A stretch of 53,690 bases of DNA from an uncultured Eubacteriales bacterium (lineage in GTDB: Bacteria; Bacillota; Clostridia; TANB77; CAG-508), in assembly GCA_949288175.1 (NCBI GenBank), contig CASEIV010000010.1, positions 1 to 53,690 on the forward strand, given 5' to 3'. The translations under genes and the position numbers were made by a program. Shown here piece after piece: positions 1 to 9,778 of the stretch; position 1 is the stretch's first letter, and each line of letters starts with the position of its first letter. A model generated the notes under the pieces. That model did not search any database. It was not told the DNA's origin and was given only the letters and a program-made list of their open reading frames with translations.

Positions 1-747
<747 letters not shown>

Positions 748-812
748 TAAAATGATAAAATAAGTAGATGTATCCTTCAAGTATTATAAAGAGATTTTTA
801 TTCAATATAACG

Positions 813-846
813 AAAAAAGCTTATACAAACATGTATAAGCTTTTTT

Positions 847-847
<1 letters not shown>
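813..847. terminator. Bidirectional intrinsic terminator between groEL and the tRNA operon
   Basis: A 13-15 bp A/T-bordered stem (AAAGCTTATACA / TGTATAAGCTTT) with a short loop has a T run on the + side and, read on the minus strand, a T run after the same stem. It can end both the groEL transcript and the convergent tRNA transcript; it directly abuts the encoded CCA end of tRNA-Phe. Confidence 0.85.
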
Positions 848-922
<75 letters not shown>

Positions 923-948
923 ATAAATTTGAATAGTTTACAAAAAAA

Positions 949-1025
949 TGGCGACCCGGAACGGGCTCGAACCGTCGACCTCTAGCGTGACAGGCTAGCG
1001 TTCTAACCAACTGAACTACCGGGCC
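949..1025 (-). tRNA. tRNA-Asp (GTC)
   Basis: A 77-nt cloverleaf on the minus strand with acceptor GGCCCGG/CCGGGTC (one G-U pair), anticodon loop CTGTCAC with anticodon GTC, a T loop GGTTCGAGCC and encoded CCA. It is the middle gene of the Val-Asp-Phe operon. Confidence 0.96.
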
Positions 1026-1035
1026 GTAAAAAACA

Positions 1036-1111
1036 TGGTGGTCGCTACAGGGCTCGAACCTGTGACCCCCTGCTTGTAAGGCAGATGCTCTCCCAGCTGA
1101 GCTAAGCGACC
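1036..1111 (-). tRNA. tRNA-Val (TAC)
   Basis: A 76-nt cloverleaf on the minus strand with acceptor GGTCGCT/AGCGACC, anticodon loop CTTACAA with anticodon TAC, T loop GGTTCGAGCC and encoded CCA. It is the promoter-proximal gene of the three-tRNA operon. Confidence 0.96.
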
Positions 1112-1131
1112 ATGTCCTTTCGACGAAATCT

Positions 1132-1160
1132 AGTATACAAAATTTTTGATAAGTTGTCAA
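1132..1160 (-). promoter_or_regulatory. Promoter of the tRNA Val-Asp-Phe operon
   Basis: On the minus strand a perfect TTGACA (1155-1160) is followed by exactly 17 bases and TATACT (1132-1137), a near-consensus vegetative promoter placed about 20 bp before the first tRNA. Confidence 0.88.
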
Positions 1161-1376
1161 TAGATTTTTATAAAAAATTCAAAAAAATTTCTGAAAAAAT
1201 TCAAAAAATTTAGAGCTAAATCTCCAAAACCATTGAAAATACTAATGCAAAGTCATTTTAAAATTAGAAATAAAGATATAGAAACAGTAACACAAATGAA
1301 TAAAAAACATATTATATATCATACAGAAGAAAGAAAAGAAAAAACATAGTTCTTTTAACGGAAGGAGGTCTAGACT

Positions 1377-1493
1377 ATGCCAGAGAACAGAGGATGTGGA
1401 GGATTCGGATTTGGTGATGATTGTTGCTGGATTATAATCCTTATATTATTAATATGCTGTTGTTGTGGAGGTAACAGAGGAGGATGTTGCTAA
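1377..1493 (+). CDS. Cys/Gly-rich hydrophobic miniprotein, 38 residues
   Basis: A 38-codon frame starts at ATG after a strong ribosome binding site (GGAAGGAGG, 1360-1368) and is followed by an intrinsic terminator. The product has a Gly-rich N-terminus (RGCGGFGFGDD), a hydrophobic core CCWIIILILLICCCC and a Gly/Cys tail, with eight or more cysteines in all. Such miniproteins are reminiscent of the small YjcZ-like or Cys-rich membrane peptides of spore-forming Firmicutes, but I cannot assign a family. It is probably inserted in a membrane by its single short hydrophobic stretch. The strong ribosome binding site and private terminator argue that it is real. Nothing convincing lies between it and the tRNA promoter (1161-1376). 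Confidence 0.72.
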   Translation: MPENRGCGGFGFGDDCCWIIILILLICCCCGGNRGGCC

Positions 1494-1511
1494 TCCTTTA
1501 TAGTTACTCAT

Positions 1512-1543
1512 AAAAAAGAGAAGTGGCCTTCACTTCTCTTTTC
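1512..1543. terminator. Intrinsic terminator, bidirectional
   Basis: The stem AAAAGAGAAGTG / CACTTCTCTTTT with a 6-nt loop has T-rich flanks on both strands. It can end the miniprotein transcript and the convergent acyl-CoA synthetase transcript. Confidence 0.85.
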
Positions 1544-1600
1544 ATCATTTTTTGTCCAAACAGAAACGTCCCCAATTGTCCCAATTTGTTCTAATGGACA

Positions 1601-3358
1601 TTATTTCTTATTTTCATCATATTTCATATTGTCACCATAACGTTTTACTTTTTGAGTAGTTGTTTTCTCAAATTCTTTATCTCTAATAATAAATCCTTTA
1701 ATATGTTTGTAATTAGGCAATTTGCTATTAACATTAGAAACAACATCAGAAATAATTTTTTTAATTTCTTCTTTCGTAGGAACACTACCTTTTAAATATT
1801 CTGAGATAGCCTCTAAATTTGGATATATTTGTGCTTTTACATAAGTTTCATCATCATCTTCTTCTTGGATTCCTTGTACTAAAGCTTCAGAAATTAAAGG
1901 ATTATCATTTAGATAATATTCTACTTCTTCAGGATAAATATTTTTACCGTTTTTTGTAACAATTACGCTTTTACATCTACCAGTAATATATAAATATCCG
2001 TTTTCATCAATTTTTCCTAAATCACCTGTATGGAACCAGCCATCTTTCATAACGTTTGCAGTTGCTTCTGGGTTATTGTAATATCCTAACATGACATTAG
2101 GACCTTTGACAATAATTTCACCAACACCTTCATTATTCGGAGAGTCAATCTTGTATTCTACATTTGGAATAGGAAGTCCAGCAGCATCGTCTTTTTGGAA
2201 GAAGTCTGTATTTCCGGCAACCAAAGGAGAACATTCTGTTAATCCATATCCTTGTAAAGTGTTTAAGTTTAATTTTCTAAAATCAGATAAGATTTCTGGA
2301 TTTGCAGCGGCAGCTCCGACAATAAATACACGTAATCTTCCGCCAAGGGTGTTTTTGACTTTGTTTTTAACAATTTTCTTTATAAAGAAAGGAAGATTAT
2401 CAAATGGATTTTCATCTTGATTTTCTTTTCTATATTTTTCTGGCAATGTTTTATTCATATTTCTAACAATTGTTTTATGCATTTTTTCCAAAAGTAAAGG
2501 AACACATAAAATAACAGAAGGGTGAAATTCAGCCATGTTTTTGGAGATATATCGTAATCCTTCACAATGAGCAATACTAGCACCACTATAAATAGGTAAT
2601 AAAAATCCTAATGTACATTCATAGGTGTGATGTAAAGGAAGGACTGAGAAAAATAAGTCACTTCTTTTTACTTTTACAATTCCATATGTGGAAAGGATAT
2701 TAGAACAGATATTTCTTTGTGATAAACAAACTCCTTTGGCATTTCCAGTTGTGCCAGAAGTAAATAACAAAATACGCAATTCATCAGGATTAATTTGAAT
2801 ATCATCAAAATCATGAAATTCGTTTAAATAACTATCTTTTCCCATGACTTTAAGATTATCAAAATATAAAATGTCATTTGTTTTAGAATCGATTTTATCA
2901 AAAGAAATGAATGTAGTTTCTTTATTATTTAAGTTATTCATATTTTCTTTTATAGAAGATAAATTTTTTAAATCTCCTAAAATACAAACTGATTCTGAAA
3001 CATTCATAAAATTAATGACATCATCATAATGTAATTCTTTATCAATAGGAACCACAATCCCCACAATAGAAGCTGCCATATAGGATACACACCATTTATA
3101 GCTATTCTTTCCAATAACAGCGATTCGCTTGTTTAAAAAGCCACGTTTAATGAAATCTGTTCCTAAATAGACAACATCATTTTTAAATTCCTCATAGGTA
3201 ATAGAAACAACATTTCCATTTTCGTCTTTTAATTTAAAAGCAGTTCTAGATTTAAAGTTTTCGGCAGAGTTGTATAACATATCTTTAAAATTGGTAACTT
3301 CATCGGTTTTATGATATTTCAATTTTAGTTGTTCGGAAACTGGTAAGTTCTTTTTCAT
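1601..3358 (-). CDS. Long-chain acyl-CoA synthetase (AMP-binding)
   Basis: This 585-residue protein belongs to the ANL adenylating superfamily and most resembles long-chain fatty acid-CoA ligases. The ATP/AMP motif LLFTSGTTGNAKG lies at about residues 197-209. The GYGLTECSP motif follows in the middle, and the hinge/C-terminal motif GWFHTGDLGKIDENGYLYIT precedes the C-terminal lid with KNIYPEEVE. It would activate a carboxylic acid (probably fatty) to acyl-AMP and then acyl-CoA at the membrane; the exact substrate cannot be read from sequence. The start is fixed by TGAGGAGG upstream of ATG. It stands alone, convergent with the miniprotein and in the same orientation as the membrane protein upstream. 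Confidence 0.9.
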   Translation of the reverse strand: MKKNLPVSEQLKLKYHKTDEVTNFKDMLYNSAENFKSRTAFKLKDENGNVVSITYEEFKNDVVYLGTDFIKRGFLNKRIAVIGKNSYKWCVSYMAASIVGIVVPIDKELHYDDVINFMNVSESVCILGDLKNLSSIKENMNNLNNKETTFISFDKIDSKTNDILYFDNLKVMGKDSYLNEFHDFDDIQINPDELRILLFTSGTTGNAKGVCLSQRNICSNILSTYGIVKVKRSDLFFSVLPLHHTYECTLGFLLPIYSGASIAHCEGLRYISKNMAEFHPSVILCVPLLLEKMHKTIVRNMNKTLPEKYRKENQDENPFDNLPFFIKKIVKNKVKNTLGGRLRVFIVGAAAANPEILSDFRKLNLNTLQGYGLTECSPLVAGNTDFFQKDDAAGLPIPNVEYKIDSPNNEGVGEIIVKGPNVMLGYYNNPEATANVMKDGWFHTGDLGKIDENGYLYITGRCKSVIVTKNGKNIYPEEVEYYLNDNPLISEALVQGIQEEDDDETYVKAQIYPNLEAISEYLKGSVPTKEEIKKIISDVVSNVNSKLPNYKHIKGFIIRDKEFEKTTTQKVKRYGDNMKYDENKK

Positions 3359-3434
3359 TTTTATGAATCCTCCTCATTTAGATAATATTTGTAGTTTATG
3401 ATTATAAATTACCATCATTCTGCAAAATACAGTA

Positions 3435-4232
3435 TTAATGATATCGATAAAAAGTATAAGTTGTATCTTGTTTGACTGTTAAATTACCATCAAATATACT
3501 ACCATTTTCAGAAGAAAGTGGAATATCAATCGATACAGTTGTTTTAAAATCTTCGTCTAGATTATTGGTAATATAAATATCAAATGAAAGTGTACAACAG
3601 ATATCTTCTAGATGGATATTACATTTTTGTAGTAGAGAACCATCATAAGTAATTGGTGATGAAATATCTGTTATGGTATAATCAGACTTTATATTAGAAT
3701 TTACATAGCTAAAGGTTAAAGGATTAGCTAAATTGTTATATAAAGTTGGTGTACTTAAATCTGCTTCATCACTAGAAGAAACTGTAAATTCAAAAGAATC
3801 TGTGATTTTATTTTCTTCTGTTATATCACTTTTGGCAAAATCATTCAGACTTTTAAAATATAAGCTGGGATTTCCTAATTTGGGTGTGTTTGAAAATTGT
3901 ATATTTTCGATACGAACTTTTTTTAAAGTATTTTCTAAAGTATCTTCATCAGATGTGTTTTTTATAAATAAAGCTATATCTGTATATTGATATAAATTTT
4001 GTATGGTAAAGTTATTAGCTGTATTGGTTTTGTAACCAGCATCAGCACTGCTAAATAAAGTGATTGAATCTACTGTAAAAACCGTAGACTGGTTTTTATC
4101 AGCAAAACTTAACATATCATCTTCAAAATTTTTCTTTAATATGTATTTTTGAAAAACGAAAAATGCAAGAAAAATAACAACACCAATTAATATAATTGTA
4201 ATAATGGTTAAAATAATTTTTGCTTTTTTCAT
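3435..4232 (-). CDS. Membrane-anchored extracytoplasmic protein of unknown function
   Basis: A 265-residue protein has a basic N-terminus and one hydrophobic segment (about residues 5-28, IILTIITIILIGVVIFLAFF). It continues with a Ser/Thr/Asn-rich, beta-like domain without recognised motifs, so it is likely anchored in the membrane and exposed outside. The ribosome binding site AAGAAAGGAA precedes the ATG. It lies 76 bp upstream of the acyl-CoA synthetase on the same strand and may be co-transcribed with it. I do not recognise a family. Confidence 0.75.
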   Translation of the reverse strand: MKKAKIILTIITIILIGVVIFLAFFVFQKYILKKNFEDDMLSFADKNQSTVFTVDSITLFSSADAGYKTNTANNFTIQNLYQYTDIALFIKNTSDEDTLENTLKKVRIENIQFSNTPKLGNPSLYFKSLNDFAKSDITEENKITDSFEFTVSSSDEADLSTPTLYNNLANPLTFSYVNSNIKSDYTITDISSPITYDGSLLQKCNIHLEDICCTLSFDIYITNNLDEDFKTTVSIDIPLSSENGSIFDGNLTVKQDTTYTFYRYH

Positions 4233-4380
4233 AGGTAAGGGATTCCTTTCTTAAGGTATAAATCTAGTTAAAAATTGTAGAAATTTTACAATTTTTCTCC
4301 TTAACAAACACATATATCATATTATAAAAATATGAGAAAATCAATAGGAAAAGAGGATAGAAATTTTCCAAAAATTTAAA

Positions 4381-4409
4381 TTGACAAAAGTAGACACAAA
4401 AGGTAAAAT
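4381..4409 (+). promoter_or_regulatory. Promoter of the glucosaminidase gene
   Basis: TTGACA (4381-4386), 17 bases, then TAAAAT (4404-4409). The TTG of this -35 box is in frame with the downstream gene and could be mistaken for its start codon; the promoter plus a better ribosome binding site downstream moves the start to 4426. Confidence 0.75.
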
Positions 4410-4425
4410 GATGATAGGTGATTAT

Positions 4426-5673
4426 ATGAAAACAAAAGAAAAGAAGGAGAAAAAAGTAAAAATAACCATCAAGAATTTAATATATTTTTTAATTTTTGTT
4501 GTATTCATTTTATATTCTATTCTTTTTTATAATCTATATTTTTCAAAAAAAGTATATGCAACAGAAGAAACTGCTAGTCAAAGTGCAGAAGAAGTTAAAA
4601 TTAGTCAAGCAGAAGAAGTAAATTTAGAAGAAATTATTTCACAAAATACCAATGATGGAAAAAGAGAAGAATATGAAGTGACAGAAGAAACTTTAGAATA
4701 TATTACGAAATATAGGACAAATACAAGTATTCCTAAAGGTGTTGTACAGGTAGTGCAAGAAGGAAGACAAGGAACACAAGAAGTAACCATCAAAAAAACA
4801 TATAAAGGTGAAGAATTAATCAGCGAGGAGCAAGTTAGCCAAAAAATAACGAAAGCATCTATTAATAAGATTGTAGAAATAGGTGGTGGACCTGGAACAA
4901 GTAATTATATAGCAAAAGTAGGAGACACTTTATATGTTACCTCTGACAGATTGTCTGTTATGGTAGAACCAGATGAAAATTCACAAAAAGTGGCAACACT
5001 ATCTAAAAATGATGAATTAGAACTAAAAGAAATAAAAGATTCCTGGTATCGAATAGAAAGTGGTACAGCAAGAGGCTATGTAAAAGCAGAATGTACAACA
5101 TACATTAATCCAAATGCACCAGAAGAAGAAACAATTGATAACACGAGTACAAACACAAAACCAGCAAGTGAATTAAAAAATACATTAAGTTTTAATATGG
5201 CATTAAATAAACCAAGTGGATTATCTTTAGAACAATTCAAAAAAGTTTTAAATGATGATAATGATAAAAATAATATATTTGCCAATAATGCACAATATTT
5301 TTATTACATAGAAAAACAATATCATATTAATGGAATATTTGTTGCATCTGTAGCAATCCATGAAAGTGCATGGGGAACATCAAAAATCGCTTTAGAAAAG
5401 AAAAACCTATTTGGATATGGAGCATATGATTCTAGTCCATATAATAGTGCATATAACTTTTCTAATTATTCAGAGAGCATAGATTTACTAGCGAGAGTAT
5501 TTATGAAATATTATCTAAATCCAAAGGGAACAAGCATATATGGTGGAGAAGTAGCAACTGGTTCTTATTATAATGGACCAACCTTGACAGGAGTGAACAC
5601 GAAATATGCTACTGATAAAAATTGGGCAAACCGTGTATATTACTATATGCAATATTTGTACAATAAATTGTAA
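4426..5673 (+). CDS. Cell-wall glucosaminidase with G5 and SH3-like domains
   Basis: A basic N-terminus and one membrane segment (about residues 17-38, ending near YATEE) export the protein. A G5-type domain follows (region with KYRTNTSIPKGVVQVVQEG and TIKKTYKGEELISEEQVSQK), then a bacterial SH3-like module (LSVMVEPDENSQKVATLSKN). The C-terminal mannosyl-glycoprotein endo-beta-N-acetylglucosaminidase-like domain carries HESAWGTSKIA, whose Glu is the expected catalytic acid. It should cleave peptidoglycan glycan strands. The start at 4426 is chosen for AGGTG seven bases upstream. Transcription is probably autonomous because the next operon has its own promoter at 5681. Confidence 0.88.
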   Translation: MKTKEKKEKKVKITIKNLIYFLIFVVFILYSILFYNLYFSKKVYATEETASQSAEEVKISQAEEVNLEEIISQNTNDGKREEYEVTEETLEYITKYRTNTSIPKGVVQVVQEGRQGTQEVTIKKTYKGEELISEEQVSQKITKASINKIVEIGGGPGTSNYIAKVGDTLYVTSDRLSVMVEPDENSQKVATLSKNDELELKEIKDSWYRIESGTARGYVKAECTTYINPNAPEEETIDNTSTNTKPASELKNTLSFNMALNKPSGLSLEQFKKVLNDDNDKNNIFANNAQYFYYIEKQYHINGIFVASVAIHESAWGTSKIALEKKNLFGYGAYDSSPYNSAYNFSNYSESIDLLARVFMKYYLNPKGTSIYGGEVATGSYYNGPTLTGVNTKYATDKNWANRVYYYMQYLYNKL

Positions 5674-5680
5674 AAAAATC

Positions 5681-5709
5681 TTGCTATTTTTCTAAAGTTA
5701 TTGTATGAT
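5681..5709 (+). promoter_or_regulatory. Promoter of the TadZ-like/ireB operon
   Basis: TTGCTA (5681-5686), 17 bases, then TATGAT (5704-5709), about 65 bp before the first gene of the operon. Confidence 0.7.
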
Positions 5710-5774
5710 ATATAAGTATAAGAAAAAATAGGGAGTATTTTGCCAAAAATAAAGAAGAAAGGGGCAATCAATAG

Positions 5775-6182
5775 ATGAAAAAAGTAATAATCATTGTTAC
5801 ACTATTCACAATTGTTTTTGGAATATTTATTTGTACAAATACAGTTCATGCAGCTGAACAAGCAATTGATCAAGAAACAGAAAGTAAATTAGTTGAAATA
5901 AAGGAGGATGCCAGCAAATCGCTTCAAGATTATCAAGAAAAATATGGCTCAGATGTATATGGTACAGTTGCCTATATATTAAATATTATTAGAATTTATA
6001 GTATACCATTTTGCTTTTTAGGTATTGCTATTGGAGCGATTCATAGATATGTAGTAGGTATCAGAAAACTAGATACTTTAGAAAAAGGTCTAGGGTTAAT
6101 TGTAACCTTTGTAACAATATTAATTATATGCCAAATATTACCACTAGCATTTGCAGTGTTTGTAAAATTTGGAAGGGGGTAA
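5775..6182 (+). CDS. Small secreted/membrane protein, VirB2-like topology
   Basis: The 135-residue protein has a signal peptide ending near VHAAEQ (about residue 27), a short charged region and two hydrophobic segments (about residues 70-95 and 107-130) separated by a basic loop (HRYVVGIRKLD). This resembles the topology of VirB2/TrbC-like pilin subunits, but no diagnostic motif is visible and no other type IV secretion genes are nearby. It is three bases upstream of the TadZ-like gene, so the two are almost certainly translated from one message. Function unknown. Confidence 0.7.
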   Translation: MKKVIIIVTLFTIVFGIFICTNTVHAAEQAIDQETESKLVEIKEDASKSLQDYQEKYGSDVYGTVAYILNIIRIYSIPFCFLGIAIGAIHRYVVGIRKLDTLEKGLGLIVTFVTILIICQILPLAFAVFVKFGRG

Positions 6183-6185
6183 CAA

Positions 6186-8615
6186 ATGAAAGTTTTATTT
6201 GCTGTAAGTAATGAAGAAATTTCACAAGCGATTATAAAAAAATATCAGAAAGAATATAAAGAAATTATCTCACATAAAAATGTATATTACTTTAATGCAA
6301 TATTAAAAGAAATACAAAAAGATAAATCATATGATAGAATTGTTATTAGTGAAGATTTAGAAGCCTTTTCACATACACAATATGATCAAATTGATAAATT
6401 TATATTTGAAAAATTAGATAGTATTAGTGATGAAGCATCTAATATGAGAGGAAATGACATACCAATTATCTTAATTTGTTTAGATAGAAGAACAAAATCA
6501 GAGCAAATGTTGGTAAAATTATTTGGTATTGGAATTTATAATGCGATATTGGGAAATGACAGAAGTGTTGATGAAGTTTGTAGATTGATTCATAGACCAA
6601 GATTAAAAAAAGAGGCAAAAGCATATTATAAAATTGATTCAGAAGAAGTAACCTATCAAGCTGAAAACGAAAATGATGTTAGTGAGATGGAGATACAAAA
6701 TATCTTAGCACATTATAAAAGTTTAGGAAAAGATGAAGATAGATATATAGATAGTTTTAATAATATTGCAGCACAATATAATGATACACAATTAAGAATC
6801 ATTACAAAGTTTTTGCCATTAAACGTAAGAGCAGTATTAGAAGAAAGATCGCCAAAATATCAAAAAATTATGTCATTTAATAATAGAGTATCAAACAATT
6901 TAAGACAAGCAAAGGGAAAAGAAGAAGCAGGAACAAGTGAAAAATTGTTGAAATCCAAGGATAAAGCAATTACAATGACAAAGCCAGTTGTGATACCTTC
7001 TTCAGTTAATGTGACAGGTGCAAGAAAGATGTCAAGACCTAAAAAGACACCAGAAGTACAACAAACTTTACATCAAGTAGCACAACAACAGCCAAGACCA
7101 GAAGCAATAGTAGAACAAGAAGAAAGTATATCAAATGTATTAGAAACAGAAACAAAATCAGTAGAAGTGCCAACAACCAGTATTTCAAATGAAATAGAAC
7201 AAGAAGTACAACCAGTAAAAAGAGGAAGAGGAAGACCAAGAAAAAATCCAATTCCAGTAGAAACAGCGCAAGAACCAAAACCAGTAAAAAGAGGAAGAGG
7301 AAGACCAAGAAAGAATCCACTACCAGTGGAAGAAACCATTTTACCTGGGGTTGAGGAACAAAAAAATGATACCATATTACCAGGATTTGATGATTTTGAA
7401 GAAGAGACCAACACGACAATCTTACCAGGATTTGAAGACAATATCAATGATACGCTTTTACAAGAGACAGAAGAAAACGAAAATAATATGATTTTACCTG
7501 GATTTGATAATAAACAAAATGATGATGAAGATGATATGGTTTTACCTGGATTTGAAGAAGTAGATTCTATTCCAGAGATAGAAAAATTATCGTCTAATAA
7601 TTTCGAAAACGGAAATGCAAGTACATATAATCATCAATATGATCAAAGTTTTAATACTGTGGATGAATATGTTCCAGAAAATTCGAGAGATATGACAAGA
7701 ACAAACAATCATTATGTGCAAACAATAGATATATCATCACTTTTAACATCTGATAAAAAAATCGTGACATTTGTTGGAACTAGCAAAAATGGAACATCAT
7801 TTATTGTAAATAATGTAGCAGAATTGTTATCATCTATGGGAATTAATGTTGCTATTTTAGACACAACAACAAATAGAAATTCATATTATATATATACAAA
7901 AAATGAAGAAGCTTTAAGAAATATTGCATCAAATAGTATTGAACAATTATCAGAAGGAATTGCAAATGGAATACAAGTAAATAAAAATTTAACGGTATTT
8001 ACATCTTTACCAGATGAACAAGATTCTATCAGCAAAGTAGATGAAATCTTAGAAACATTGGTAAAAAATTATTCCTTAATCTTAATTGATTGTGATTTTA
8101 ATACACCAGTAGGATATTTTAAACAATCACTAGAAACATATTTAGTACAATCTTTGGATATCCTTACAATACAACCACTTACAGCTTTTTTAAGAGATTT
8201 AAAGGCAAAAAATATATTAGAAGAAGGTAAATTAAAGATTATATTAAATAAATTTGTAAAAATTAGAGGGGTAAATGAAAAGACAATTATAGGAGGAATG
8301 GCCTTTTATAATGACCCTGCTATGTCATTTATGACAGAATTATTTGATAGAAGTTTAATTAAATATATAACCATTCCATTTGAGGAAGAAATATATGTTA
8401 AATATTTAGAAGGAATTATCAATTGTGATATTAATTTAAAAGGATATTCAAAAACCTTTATGCAAGTATTAAAAGCTTTAGGGAATATGATTTATCCATT
8501 AGTTTCAGGACAAGGAACATATAGACCACCAACAGTGGGAGGAGGAAATAACCAATCAAATGTATTTTCTCCAAGTATGAATGATACATTAAACCAGATG
8601 AAAAGAAATTTTTAA
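6186..8615 (+). CDS. CpaE/TadZ-like protein with AT-hook and LPGF repeats
   Basis: The 809-residue protein has three parts. Residues 1-140 look like a receiver-type alpha/beta domain (MKVLFAVSNEEI..., DIPIILICLD). A long low-complexity linker of about residues 230-500 carries two AT-hook-like motifs (VKRGRGRPRKNP, about 343-377) and five [IV]LPGF/V repeats (384-457). The C-terminal part (about 520-770) has a SIMIBI/MinD-like fold with LILIDCDFNTP as a Walker B-like strand. The Walker A-like loop is GTSKNGTS (531-538), which lacks both the P-loop lysine and the MinD signature lysine, so ATPase activity is doubtful. CpaE/TadZ proteins localise pilus machinery, but here the neighbours are a small membrane protein and a degenerate GGDEF protein. 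Confidence 0.75.
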   Translation: MKVLFAVSNEEISQAIIKKYQKEYKEIISHKNVYYFNAILKEIQKDKSYDRIVISEDLEAFSHTQYDQIDKFIFEKLDSISDEASNMRGNDIPIILICLDRRTKSEQMLVKLFGIGIYNAILGNDRSVDEVCRLIHRPRLKKEAKAYYKIDSEEVTYQAENENDVSEMEIQNILAHYKSLGKDEDRYIDSFNNIAAQYNDTQLRIITKFLPLNVRAVLEERSPKYQKIMSFNNRVSNNLRQAKGKEEAGTSEKLLKSKDKAITMTKPVVIPSSVNVTGARKMSRPKKTPEVQQTLHQVAQQQPRPEAIVEQEESISNVLETETKSVEVPTTSISNEIEQEVQPVKRGRGRPRKNPIPVETAQEPKPVKRGRGRPRKNPLPVEETILPGVEEQKNDTILPGFDDFEEETNTTILPGFEDNINDTLLQETEENENNMILPGFDNKQNDDEDDMVLPGFEEVDSIPEIEKLSSNNFENGNASTYNHQYDQSFNTVDEYVPENSRDMTRTNNHYVQTIDISSLLTSDKKIVTFVGTSKNGTSFIVNNVAELLSSMGINVAILDTTTNRNSYYIYTKNEEALRNIASNSIEQLSEGIANGIQVNKNLTVFTSLPDEQDSISKVDEILETLVKNYSLILIDCDFNTPVGYFKQSLETYLVQSLDILTIQPLTAFLRDLKAKNILEEGKLKIILNKFVKIRGVNEKTIIGGMAFYNDPAMSFMTELFDRSLIKYITIPFEEEIYVKYLEGIINCDINLKGYSKTFMQVLKALGNMIYPLVSGQGTYRPPTVGGGNNQSNVFSPSMNDTLNQMKRNF

Positions 8616-8631
8616 ATAGGAGGAATCAATT

Positions 8632-9759
8632 GTGATAATAGGAGTTGCTGTAGTATTAGTAATCATTGTAATTATACTAGTTGTCTATAATATAAAAATT
8701 AGTCAGAAAATTCAAAAGTTTAGAAATATCAATCAAAAAATTACTAACCTACAAGTTGTTCAAGATTTTATGAATACAATAGGTGAAACATCTTCTGTTG
8801 ATGAAAAAATAAAGAAGATAAACAATATATTAATTGAAAAATATGAAATCAAATATTCAACAATTGTTGTTTTTAATGGTGCTGAATATGAAGTAAAAGC
8901 ATCAAATGTTGATGAAAGACATTGGGATTCATTAAAATCTTTACAAGATGTAGAAATGTTTAAAGATAGCATACAAACAGCTACTCCCAAATATGTTACG
9001 GTAAATAATGAAAATGAAAGACTTCCTTATCAAAAGATGGAATTTGGAAGAGCAAAATCAGCAATATTTTTTCCATTATATATCGATAATGTCTACATTG
9101 GATATTGGATATTAGAAAGTGGTACACCACATGATTTTGATAATGTGGATACAACTGTTTTAGAAGTGATAAAAGATAACATTGTATCTGTATTAAAAAC
9201 AGTTGTACATCAAAAAACATTAGAATCTATTGTAAGAACAGATTTATTTACAGGACTATATTCAGAAGAATATCTATATGGAGAAGGCAAAAAAATCATA
9301 GATCAATATACTATATCAACAATTTGTATGTTCAAAATTATTAATATAGAAGAAATTAATAAAAATTATTGCAGAGAATTGGGAAATGAAGTCATAAAAG
9401 AGATTAGTAGATATGTTAAAGAAAATATTTCAGAAGATTATGTATTTGTTAGATATATGGGACCTAAATTTGTTATTGCATTTTCAGGAGTAGATACAGA
9501 AGGAGTTGCTTCATTTATCAATGATATAAAAGATCATATTGAGCAAATGAAAATAGCTTTACCAGAGAATACAAATAACTATACAACTGAAAATAATGAA
9601 GATAAAACGATGGATATGTCAAAACAAGAAGTAACACCAATGATAAATGTCGCATTATCTTCATATTACAAAGGAACAGGGCTAGAAGAAGTATTAAAGA
9701 AACTAGAAGAATATTTAGATAATGCTGATAAACAAGAAAGTGATATAACCAATATATAA
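8632..9759 (+). CDS. Membrane protein with GAF-like and degenerate GGDEF domains
   Basis: The 375-residue protein starts at GTG, preceded by AGGAGGA. It has an N-terminal membrane helix (residues 2-22), a GAF-like sensor region (about 40-190) and a C-terminal GGDEF-type domain. The domain is recognisable from [13 protein letters not shown] at its start. The active-site motif normally reading GG(D/E)EF is YMGPKF here, so diguanylate cyclase activity is not expected; a binding or scaffold role is more likely. It sits 16 bp after the TadZ-like gene and 19 bp before ireB in one operon. Confidence 0.72.
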   Translation: MIIGVAVVLVIIVIILVVYNIKISQKIQKFRNINQKITNLQVVQDFMNTIGETSSVDEKIKKINNILIEKYEIKYSTIVVFNGAEYEVKASNVDERHWDSLKSLQDVEMFKDSIQTATPKYVTVNNENERLPYQKMEFGRAKSAIFFPLYIDNVYIGYWILESGTPHDFDNVDTTVLEVIKDNIVSVLKTVVHQKTLESIVRTDLFTGLYSEEYLYGEGKKIIDQYTISTICMFKIINIEEINKNYCRELGNEVIKEISRYVKENISEDYVFVRYMGPKFVIAFSGVDTEGVASFINDIKDHIEQMKIALPENTNNYTTENNEDKTMDMSKQEVTPMINVALSSYYKGTGLEEVLKKLEEYLDNADKQESDITNI

Positions 9760-9778
9760 GAAGCAAGGAGGAATTTGT

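Noticed and set aside
1245..1349. 34-codon frame between the tRNA promoter and the Cys-rich miniprotein
   Set aside because: No ribosome binding site, no family resemblance and A-rich composition that gives open frames by chance.
1554..1594. Possible third GGGGACG palindrome before the acyl-CoA synthetase
   Set aside because: Only one half with TGTCCA ends is visible and it lacks the GGGGACGG..GC loop and the facing second copy; mentioned only as a possible relic.
2091..2420. 109-codon frame on the + strand
   Set aside because: It lies wholly opposite the conserved acyl-CoA synthetase gene and shows no ribosome binding site.
7039..7447. Two overlapping frames of about 125 codons opposite the repeat linker of the TadZ-like protein
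   Set aside because: They are Leu/Phe- or Ser/Pro-rich shadows of the repetitive sense strand.
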